A stretch of DNA of 25,007 nucleotides from positions 1,290,158 through 1,315,164 of the forward strand of contig NC_090613.1 in assembly GCF_004359215.1 (NCBI RefSeq), in the 5' to 3' direction. Both the position numbers and the translations under genes were made by a program. The notes beneath the pieces were generated by a model. It worked only from the letters and a program-made list of their open reading frames with translations. It was not told where the DNA came from and did no database searches. The DNA comes from Bremia lactucae (lineage: Eukaryota > Oomycota > Peronosporomycetes > Peronosporales > Peronosporaceae). Of this stretch, positions 15,994-24,204 are shown in pieces (the first letter of the stretch is position 1; each line of letters starts with the position of its first letter).

Positions 15994-17409
15994 TTACAGA
16001 TGGTACGGGCTTAGACGCTCGGTATAATACGTAGAATGTGTACTCATCCTACAAGGCAGATCTATCGTGGATGCATTGGCTTAGCGATGTAGTACACGAA
16101 AGGGGCCGATATACCTGGGCAGTACTTTATTATTACCCACATTCGTCACTGCATGTTTTGGTAGAATTGCCGTAGACAGTAGAACTAGGTCATCAAAACT
16201 AAATGAACGTATGTTCGCTCTTCCAGTTTTGTTTGAGCTCCGTTTCTGTCGGTCCACCGCATCAGCCATGGAATCCTGTACGAAACGGATTACTGCTTCT
16301 CTAGCCAGCAGGAGGTCACCTGCTGACTCGTTTTTATTTCTGGTTTCAGTGCGACCGGTTCGCACTACGGAGCTGTCATCCTCCTCATTAGTAAGAGCAT
16401 TAGTGTTCTCATTAATATTGTTGTTGAAGCTGAGTCTTTTAGCATCGTTATCAAAGTCAGTTAATAGCGTTATTGTTGTTGCTGAGCTCGTCCACTTCAA
16501 TTTTGATTTAATTTGTTTTAATTTCTAATGTGTGATAAGCAAGAGCTACAAAGTTCTTTGCTCGAGCGAGCCCCTTACCCCTTTGAATAGGAGTCACGCG
16601 CAAGGTTGGGCTGCGTGGGTGGCATAAGTCATTTACGTAAAACGGTGTATGCTGTGTAAAAGCATGCACTGGATTGTTGATGGCAAATTCTACCATCGGC
16701 GAGAGCTCGCTCAAATTCTTAAAAGGGTAAATGTATCAGCGAAGTGTTTCTTCGAGAATACGGTTTGCACGCTCCGTCTGACCATCTGTCTCAGGATGAT
16801 CAAAAGTTTACTATTTTAAATGTGTACCAAGTGACTTGAACACTGTTTGTTAAAATCCCGCCGTGAATGTAGGGTCTCCTTCTGAGACCAATTTACGGGG
16901 TAACCCATGGAGTCGAAATATCGTGTAAACAAAGACACGTGCACAGCATTTGGCTGGGGTCGACTCCGGAACGGCAGCAAGATTTACCACTTTGCTAAAC
17001 GATCAACAAAAACAAAATCCCATTATTCTTGTGATCGTCTTTGGGAGATCCGAAGTCAAAGTCGATCGAGATGCCAACACTCTGCCGGAACAGGTCAAGG
17101 TTGTAACGGAACACGGGATGAAGCACTGGCCTTTACGTGTTGACAAACTTCGCAAGCACGTATGTACTTGCGGACGAACTCATACTGATGTAGCCAGTAG
17201 AAGTCGCGACTTATCGTGAGATTGGTCTTTTTTTCACGTCCACAAAGTCCACTTATTGGTGCATTGTGGCACACATATATGATGGTAAACGCAAATAAAT
17301 ATGGGTGAGAATGACGATACGAGGTGTGTCGTCGGCAATGCCTATGTAAAAAAACATTGCGGGTTGCGTATCGATCTGATGAAGATCGATACAAATTCGA
17401 CAAATCCAT
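15994..17409 (-). pseudogene. Integrase of A4 (zinc-binding, catalytic core, C-terminal domains)
   Basis: Minus strand, in order: an H2C2 zinc-binding domain with YVCHNAPISGLCGREKKTNL, ISRDFYWLHQYEFVRKYIRA and CEVCQHV (17290-17130); a catalytic core with SIDFDFGSPKDDHKNNGIL (about 17060), AAVPES, ARVFVYTIFRLHGLPRKLVS (about 16930), EGDPTFTAGF, and DHPETDGQTERANRILEETL (about 16800-16740), then SPMVEFAINNPVHAFTQHTP (about 16700). The C-terminal part has AREAVIRFVQDSMADAVDRQ, LPRYIGPFRVLHR, then stop, and TIDLPCRMSTHSTYYTERLS. The second Asp of the DDE triad (normally SDRD) reads SEGD. It would insert the cDNA into chromosomes; several stops inactivate it. Confidence 0.85.
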
Positions 17410-17429
17410 TAAGGATTGTTGTGGTTTAT

Positions 17430-17700
17430 TTTTGAGGTGATCGATCGTCTTTAAGAGCCTTATCCTGTTGATGGGGCTCTTCTAACATTGTCAAGTAATG
17501 TCGACGACAGAATGCTCATTGAACTTAAGCTCACTGTTGTTATGCGGAGCCGGCTCGTACAGCCGATTGCAGAATCGCTGGTGTAAAAAACACACGAAAT
17601 GGAATGTCCTCGTCAGCAATCGCCAGGATTTAATGATTGCATCAAGCTTTGTTTGACACCCTCAAAGGAACGCTGACAATCGGCATTCCAAGAAGAATTA
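17430..17700 (-). pseudogene. RNase H remnant of A4 (internal deletion)
   Basis: The minus strand reads WNADCQRSFEGVKQSLMQSL and then a degraded TSDSAIGC (the catalytic-Asp region of Ty3/gypsy RNase H). It jumps directly to LLDNVRRAPSTG and a stretch leading into the integrase zinc finger. Most of the RNase H domain is therefore deleted. Confidence 0.6.
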
Positions 17701-18640
17701 ACATTTTTCTTCAACAAAGAAGAAATATGTATTATCATTTCGGCGTCGTTGCGTGAGGTAAGCCGCCAAGCCAAGGAACTTACGAAGTCCCTTTACATCG
17801 ACTGGCACTGGCCAGTCGGTAATCGCCTTCATATTTTCAAGATCCGGGCGTACACCGTGTTTGCCCACGATGCACCCAAGAAGTGGTATTTGCTTGCAGC
17901 GAATATACACTTTTGAGATTTGTGTACAGCTTATGCTTGCGAAAACTTAAAGAACCTTCCGGACGTGGGTAAGATGTACTTTAACGTCCAACATTCCGTT
18001 CACGGCTCTGCTATGTACGAGGACGTCAATAAAATAGCTCGGTGCGAAATCCCGCACCGATCTTAACAGATTGGTTACACATCTGTTGAATCACTACTAA
18101 GTCCTGTGGCATAACTAGCCAATCCCATATCATTTAGCTTGGAGTGCTTACTGCTGTGGACGGGACATCTTGTTCACGCATTAGGATCTGATATAATCCA
18201 TATATTAGATCCAAAGACTAAAAGAAAGTTCTCTTTGACATATCGTCAGTGATTACGCCTTCTCGTGGTATCAGTGATTGAGCCAGTACCGTTGCAGCGT
18301 TCAATCTAATAAACGTATTCACAGTTCGCCACCCTCCTGTTGCTTTACGCACATAGAAGGTCGGAGAGCTGTGTGGCGATGTCGACTACCTTATATGGCC
18401 CGCTGCAAAGCGATAGGCAAAGAATGTTTCGATCGCTCTTACTTGTTCACGAGGCAAGGCCATTGCTTCATGACACAGTATTTCGAACCTGAGATTAGAT
18501 CGACTTCGTGTCGAGTAGCTTTATCCTTAGGCACCTCGCACGACACGGATTCGGAAAAAACATCCTTGAATTCGATCAATTCCTTCTATAAAGGGTTTTT
18601 CTTTACAAGGCTTTCAGGATTGAGACGCAAAACGTTCGGC
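17701..18640 (-). pseudogene. Reverse transcriptase of A4
   Basis: Minus strand, in order: SPTFYVRKATGGWRTVN (about 18370-18320), LNAATVLAQSLIPREGVITD, SLDLIYGLYQILMREQDVPS (about 18220-18165), TAVSTPS, LVMPQDL, then the catalytic box as YFIDVLVHS (about 18040-18010), with YxDD altered to FID. After a disrupted stretch the thumb/connection reads IPLLGCIVGKHGVRPDLENM (about 17892-17833), ITDWPVPVDVKGLRKFLGLA and AYLTQRR. Two or more stops interrupt it. It would copy the element RNA into cDNA. It is an inverted partner of the A2 RT at 14690-15380. Confidence 0.8.
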
Positions 18641-19145
18641 CCAAGTCTTCCCATCGAGGACACTTTCGTCCATCAATGAGCTACTGAGAACTCTTTCGGT
18701 CTCAGAAATACTATTGCCACCGAATATCGGCCACGTACTCGTCATCTGTTGTCACAGATGACGAGTGATCTGCTTGACTTTGCCACTATGCAGATAACGC
18801 AAGAACCGTTTCGGTTCTAGTGTTGGCAATTGAGTTATTTCCCAGTAACTTCCGAGACGCTATAAGATCAAGTGTATAAGCACCTACACTTCATCCGCGT
18901 TTAGACATTTCATGTCTCAGTTTTTATCTCTAAAATTTAGTTTCAAAGCATTTAGGACCATTTTATCACAGGTTTCAGGGGACTTATGCCCGCAGATTCT
19001 TGGGGACAAATTCCCCCAAGTTTATTTGGGAAATATCCCCCATCTACCGCTAGTTTTGGCTGCGCAACTACATCGAGATCCATTACGATCGGCTCTCCAG
19101 TCGATCTAAAACTTTTGCCATGTCTCTTATAGACAGGCGTTTTAC
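18641..19145 (-). pseudogene. Protease-RT linker of A4
   Basis: This is the inverted counterpart of 14181-14689, sharing the TGTCTCTTATAGACAG and GGCTCTCCAGTCGATC landmarks (about 19120 and 19090) and the CCCCCAAG/GGGATAT block. It has no recognised domain. Confidence 0.5.
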
Positions 19146-19149
19146 CTTC

Positions 19150-19845
19150 TCTTAGATGTTGCTTTCACAGCAAACAGCATCACTAAACTTACTCGAGTGG
19201 TCGACGTCGACGCTGCCTGTGTTTGTGCACAGCCTTCGGTAATTACGGCACGACGCCGCCTGTGCTTGTGCACAGCCGTCGGGATCTATCTTCACAGTGT
19301 GATGGGTTTTCACACTGAGATCTTGTGCAGTCCTGCAAACGACCGAACCACAAGTAAGGCCATCGCACTCACTCGTTGGATATCCGCACGCCTGTGGGTA
19401 CTCCAAGACGTTCATCAGATGATCCCCTGTTGAACGCGATATAGGCATCGTCACGGATTGATGCTGCCAATTTATACATTTTTCTCGTGGTTTCTGAGCC
19501 ATGGTAATCCAAGGATGACATCAAATTTGTCATTCAAATCAAGTACGATGAATTCGTCATCGTATACCCTTTAATGTGTATTGGATACCAACTACACTTT
19601 CGTTACTGTTACAAATGCACCTGTGGCTAGGCGCACTGTCATCTTCGTTAGATGTAAATCGCGCTTAACATATTTGAGTCTGCGATTTTCTAGGGATTTG
19701 TGTCGAATTAAATTGTTCGACGCCCCACAATCGACTAATGAAACTAGTGGCAATTTTTTTGCAATATATTTTTTCAAGGGGATGGATGAGGTTAACCTCA
19801 CCAACTTCGGCAGAACACACAAAGTTGTGTGTGATGAGTAACTTT
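19150..19845 (-). pseudogene. Family A protease (A4)
   Basis: The minus strand from 19845 reads CVLPKLVRLTSSIPLKKYIA, KKLPLVSLVDCGASNNLIRH, KSLENRRLKYVKRDLHLTKM and TVRLATGAFVTVTKV, then shifts frame into DDEFIVLDLNDKFDVILGLP and PWL. The active site is again Asp-Cys-Gly (about 19712-19741). The tail at 19502-19150 contains SVTMPISRSTGDHLMNVLEY and ends in a CxNYRRLC-rich linker. It is the uninterrupted form of the A2 protease. Upstream, where gag should be, the strand flips at about 19845 to the plus-oriented A3 gag. Confidence 0.8.
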
Positions 19846-19849
19846 CGTC

Positions 19850-20930
19850 AAAAGACAGACTATCACGCCACGCGTGAAGAATTAACTCATTTAACTGATC
19901 TTGATTAGAGCGATCGAACGAATGAGTTCGGTCGTAGGTGGACCAGCCGTTGGCGCCATGCTGTGCACTCAGGGTAGAGATGAACAGCGTGCGGCCATAG
20001 CCGAGTTCATACAACACGAACTCAAAGGGGTCCGAGAGAAAGCAGCCTTGCTTCACCAGCAAGGCTTCCAACACGCCGAGAGGTTGAGAGAACAGGATAC
20101 TTAACAGTTGGAACTGTTGAGACAGCAGCATTTACATGCTGCTAATGCGCCGACGCTTCTACGTCGACCCAAAATCTTGTAAATTGAATTTTCTTAAGTT
20201 TTAGGCAGTCGAAGGCGACTCTTTTTTGAGATGGTTCGTCTAATTACGATGTCATTGAGTCTCATCGTATCAATGATGATGCGACCAATGTAGAATTTGG
20301 CATGTCCAACTTAGTCTGACGTGCCAAATCTTGGGTTTTGGGGCTCAAGCTCCACGACCCATTTGTTTTTGGGTCGTAAGACCCGGCTCAGGCTGGTGAG
20401 TTGTATCGTTAGTCATCGAATTGATCAACAGACACAGGTAACTGTGTCTATTACAGGTCTTGAAGACGGTCCTGTAAAGACCCATCTGTTCCGACTGAAT
20501 TAGATTCGCTAGACCAAGTGATCTCCATAGCGTAACAAATAGACTTAAGTCTTAAACAGGTTTCGTCCACTCTGGAGTTTATCGTCCTCCGAGGCGATAA
20601 GAAAAAAAGTGGTCTAGAATCAATGGATTGTGAGAAATCTCGCTCTTCAAACGATTTGCAAAAATGCAATCGCCGCCAAAAAAGAAAAATCACTACGCCT
20701 ACAAGTGGAGTCCCCACGCCCAGTGCCAAAAAACACGGTGTGAAACGATCGACCTCTCGCTAGGGACAGCGAAGGACGCGGATCCGACGCTGTTGCAAAA
20801 TCGCAACGGCGAGGCGGATCGTCTAAAAACGGTCGGGGACAGTAGGTGCGGAGCGCCCTACTGATCCAGCAACGTCAAATGAATTCGCACACCTTCTTGA
20901 GGGGCTGGAAAGCTTCCTCCTTTTTTCATC
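19850..20930 (+). pseudogene. Family A Gag (A3), 5'-truncated
   Basis: Homology to A2 gag starts at about 19858 (ACGCCACGCGTGAAG against ATGCAACGCGTAAAA). An intact stretch follows: IERMSSVVGGPAVGAMLCTQ, then EQRAAIAEFIQHELKGVREK and AALLHQQGFQHAERLREQDT (19910-20101), a helical N-terminal segment. After a TAA come QLELLRQQHLHAANAPTLLR (about 20104-20163), a degraded capsid, and LEDGPVKTHLFRLN (about 20460-20501). The nucleocapsid tail HYAYKWSPHAQCQ (about 20690) belongs to a former zinc knuckle, and a basic region runs to about 20880. The start codon and leader are missing and multiple stops are present. Confidence 0.75.
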
Positions 20931-21275
20931 CATAGTTCTATTGGGTGATTGATTTGAGTTTAAATGAACTCCACAAATCGTCACAAGGCACGATTGTGCG
21001 GTGCGCAAGAAGGCGCCATTTACACAGTCAGCTGTTAATATGATAAATTCAGTAGTAGACAAAAGATCGTTACGTAAGAAACTTAATTTATCACTACAGT
21101 TTTACTTTTACTATATCCTAAAGCCTCAGTCTAGACCTTAGAAACAAAATAGCCTTCGCTTCATAGAAACCTTCCTCGGTACATTTGTGTACGTGAAGTT
21201 TCGAGGCCCTTCACTGTAATCAGTGTAAGGTTGACTAGTAATTTCATCCGTACTAGTGAAAGGTGCCCCGTTACA
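20931..21275 (+). repeat. Family A LTR, copy A3 (5'-truncated)
   Basis: It contains ATCGTCACAAGGCACGATTG and GTGCGCAAGAAGGCGC, matching A1 and A2, and ends GCCCCGTTACA at 21275. It is joined on the left directly to gag, so the LTR upstream half is lost. Confidence 0.7.
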
Positions 21276-21277
21276 CC

Positions 21278-21285
21278 CGGTAGCA
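21278..21285 (+). promoter_or_regulatory. Primer-binding-site-like CGGTAGCA, A3
   Basis: It occupies the position of TGGTAGCA in A1 and A2, with one base changed. Another 52 bp of family A leader (to CATGGACATG) follow before element C interrupts it. Confidence 0.4.
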
Positions 21286-21337
21286 TTTTGTAGTCCGTTC
21301 AGCGGCCTACGTACGTTCTATCCAACATGGACATGTA

Positions 21338-21912
21338 TGTAACGGGCTAAAGTTGCCCTAACGTTACACAGTCCCCGTTAAGTACACTTGGTGTACTTAA
21401 GGGGATGGTCAATTACTTAATTAATGTAATTAAACCCAGCACTCGGGTGTGATTCACATTTGTGACCAACCCTTGTGTATGTGATGCACATGGGTGCATT
21501 CACATTAGGAGGGATGACGCCTAGCGTCATCCGTGATACGGCTAGCGTTATCCGTGATGACGGCTAGCGTTATCCAAAACGCAAGGTATCAAGAAAGACA
21601 CGCTCGCAATACATGTTAGTGTTATCTATATGACATTTTTGATAGGTAAAAAGTAGGTATTTATATTTAATTCAATTAAAATTATTATTCAGTCTGAAAA
21701 CTACTTCCTACTTGGTAAGTGCGCACGAGGAGCCGGATTACCGCTCCCGTGGTGACACTTTACTAGAGTACTAAGTGCGTTGGGTGACGTCTCTAACGCG
21801 CCCACCACAGCTACCTCACTGCACGCAAGAGAAGACGGTCAAACCGCTTCCTCGCTGTGCTAGGGTGTGTGTCTAAGTAGAGCGTGGCCGCATTACGACG
21901 TGCCCGCCTACA
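21338..21912 (+). repeat. 5' LTR of gypsy element C
   Basis: It starts TGTAACGGGCTAAAG and ends GCCCGCCTACA, with partial inverted complementarity of the ends, 575 bp. It contains a CTTAAGTACAC hairpin region, a palindrome around 21478-21512 and three tandem GATGACGGCTAGCG-type units. It begins inside the family A leader, so it inserted after A3. Confidence 0.8.
21513..21575. repeat. Three tandem units of about 21 bp with palindromic core in LTR C
   Basis: The units are GATGACGCCTAGCGTCATCC (+GT), GATACGGCTAGCGTTATCC (+GT) and GATGACGGCTAGCGTTATCC. The element B LTR has a single unit at about 2932-2952. Confidence 0.75.
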
Positions 21913-21914
21913 CT

Positions 21915-21922
21915 TGGTAGCA
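21915..21922 (+). promoter_or_regulatory. Primer-binding-site-like TGGTAGCA, element C
   Basis: It begins two bases after the LTR end, in the same position as in element B and family A. Confidence 0.5.
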
Positions 21923-21923
21923 C

Positions 21924-23080
21924 TTGAAATCCTTCCCACGACCCGCATCTCTGCGTGTGTACGTGAGAAGGACCTCAATATTGATTGGGCTCATTTCTTC
22001 CACCTCTCCGAACATCATCGGGAGGTGGCAGGGGCATATGGCGCAGGAACTTGGTGAACAAGCCCTGGCCATGCTCCTGGGTAGTCCTCCTGAGCAAAAT
22101 GTTGCTCAGTTGGAGCACTTTGAGGCATTCGTGCTTGAACAGCGGAGAGCCGCGTCCGAGGCACAGAGCCATGCTGCGGCGGAGTCGGTCACTCTGACTC
22201 AGGATGAGCTGAGGCATGAGCAGACTCGGAGCGAGGCTCTCAACAGTACTGTTGAGATGCTTTCTGTCCGGCCGCATTAGCCGAGGCCCATTCGGATATT
22301 CCCGCCCAAGTTCGATTGAACTGCCGCGCCCACGATTGTCCACTAGCTTTTAGCCGTGGAGCAATGCGGTGTCGCTCAGCTCATCGAGAACGACAGCCGA
22401 ATGGTGTTGTTCTCCATGTCGCGTCTGCGCGGTAAGGCCTCAGAGTGGGCTTACTCGGCGCTTATGGCGGACAGAAAGGCGTTCCCTTCATGGGCGATTT
22501 TGAGGAAAAGATTCGCGCCATGTACCAGCCGCCGAACAACGAAGTGTTGCTTCAGGCGCGCTTCTTTGGAGCGCGACAGACGAAGCGATCTCTGCAAGAG
22601 TATGTGCAAGAGATGCGCTCGCTGTCCGCATCCATTACCGTAGAGCCGATTCCGGAGCACATTAAGGTACCCACGTTTATGAACGGACTACGACATGGCC
22701 CTTCGCGACAGGCCCTTTTAAGAAAGGTGTCGTCGACGATGGAAGAGGCAATCCAAATTGCCTTAGTTGAGGAGCAATTCAAATTGCCTTAGTTGAGAAG
22801 CAGTCCTACAACAGTGCCTCGGCGACAGCTTGGTATAAGCCGTCGGCCGAGAGGTCAGATGCCACACCCATGGAGTTGGACAATGCAGACGTTATCTGTT
22901 ATAAATGCGGAAAGCGCGGCCATATGATGGCTCGCTGCTATGCTAGGGTCCCTGATGGGGCAAAGATGCCCAGCAAGAGGACTCCCTTCCCAAAGGGCGA
23001 TGGCAAGAACCAGCGTGCGAGACGCATGAGTTCTGCATCGACCACTGAGGGGTCGGGAAATGCAGGAGCGCAGTAGGGGC
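21924..23080 (+). pseudogene. Gag of element C (coiled coil, capsid, CCHC zinc knuckle)
   Basis: In order: a leader with NIDWAHFFHLSEHHREVAG; the helical segment ELGEQALAMLLGSPPEQNVA followed by QLEHFEAFVLEQRRAASEAQ; a capsid with QLIENDSRMVLFSMSRLRGK and ASEWAY; then in a shifted frame IRAMYQPPNNEVLLQARFFG, ARQTKRSLQEYVQEMRSLSA and TFMNGLRHGPSRQALLRKV. The nucleocapsid knuckle CYKCGKRGHMMARC lies at about 22897-22940, followed by a basic tail. Stops or shifts occur near 22055, 22278, about 22490 and 22790; the last is caused by a 26 bp tandem duplication. No ATG clearly marks the start. It is the capsid precursor of the particle. Confidence 0.85.
22748..22799 (+). repeat. 26 bp tandem duplication in gag C
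   Basis: GCAATCCAAATTGCCTTAGT.. (22748-22773) and GCAATTCAAATTGCCTTAGT.. (22774-22799) are adjacent near-identical 26-mers. As 26 is not a multiple of three, the duplication breaks the gag frame. Confidence 0.85.
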
Positions 23081-23129
23081 GGGATGCCCTACTGACGCGG
23101 ACTCTGAAGCTACCCCTCAGTACAGAGCT

Positions 23130-23849
23130 GTGAAACAAATGGGTAGCATAGTCCCTGAGGTCTCGAAATTTTGGGCCTCAACCCTGCTGGTCTATAGCGA
23201 TCAAGTTCGAGGCTATGACCAGGTGATGACCCTCCTAGTGGATTCGGCTGCATCACAAAATTTGGTGAAACTCGCGGCTCTAAGAAAGAGACCGGCGATA
23301 TTAAAGTCGCTTTGCCAGGATGGCAAGCGAGAAGAAGTGACCTGGCATTTAGCGAATGGCGCGTTGGATAAGTCTGAGGGAGTTCGGGTAGAACTCGCCC
23401 TCGGCTTTATTAACTTCTCTTGTAAAAAGAAGTTCACAGTACTAGGTATGGAGAGTCCGTATGACCTCATCCTAGGCATGCCATGGTTGGCAAAACACCA
23501 ACCATGGATAGACTGGCGTACACGCTCAGTTTCGAACTCTACGCAGGTCACCGGAAAGGATGTGCTCCTGCGAGAGGTGAATGCGACTGATGTCGTGTCG
23601 GACACACTTGAGGTTGCATTGACGGGATGTCCTACCCAGCTCGTGGAGACTGGGGTAGTGAAACGGACGATGACAAGTAGTCTTGCGTTCGATAGTCCTG
23701 CAGAGAGCCGAGAGCCTGTGGCAGTAGACGGCGAGCTGAGAGGAAGTCAAGCGTCGCATAAATCGGCTCAGTGCCTAGAGCCTGGTGCGGTTGGAAGGGG
23801 TGCGTTAGCCAGAAGCAACGACACCCGATTCATTCAAAGGTTGTGGTGA
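23130..23849 (+). pseudogene. Protease of element C, active-site mutant
   Basis: The frame is open for 239 codons. LLVDSAASQNLVKLAALRKR at about 23236-23295 is the aspartic-protease active site, but DSG has become DSA, a change expected to abolish catalysis. YDLILGMPWLAKHQPWIDWR (about 23460-23519) is the conserved second half. A Ser/Glu/Ala-rich linker follows to the stop at 23847. The paralogue in element B keeps DSG. It lies downstream of gag, separated by a stop. Confidence 0.85.
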
Positions 23850-24204
23850 CTCGAAGAACGAGTACCCGACAGATCAGGAACGATCAAAGGCACGTCTGAA
23901 CGAGTGACCTTTGGATCAGTTCCTATTTAAGTGGACGGGCCTTTAAACGAAGTGTTCGAGGCCGTCAAGGCAAAATTGCGGAGGCATCCTCGGTTGAGGT
24001 GCTCCGGCAAGTCTTTAAATCTGCCGAGGAGATAGTAAATATCCCGGAGACGTCGTGGGATCTGTTCCTTGCCGAATCAAAGGAAGGAACATAAAATAGT
24101 CGCACCAGTTCCGCAAGAGAACTTGGCGGACTGTTGCTCGTCGTCCATAATGGACGAGAGCGTCCTAGAAACGGACAAAAAGAAACGGTTCGCTGCTCAA
24201 GGCT
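23850..24204 (+). pseudogene. Protease-RT linker of element C
   Basis: No domain is recognised and several stops are present. It corresponds in position to the pol spacer. A short open frame begins at 24069. Confidence 0.4.

Noticed and set aside
19846..20131. N-terminal half of the long minus-strand frame 20131-19592
   Set aside because: Only the part below 19845 is protease. The upstream half is read-through antisense to gag A3.
21975..22343. Minus-strand 122-codon frame, also 4553-4912 plus
   Set aside because: These two frames resemble each other because both are antisense to the homologous gag regions of elements C and B. They do not represent a separate conserved gene.
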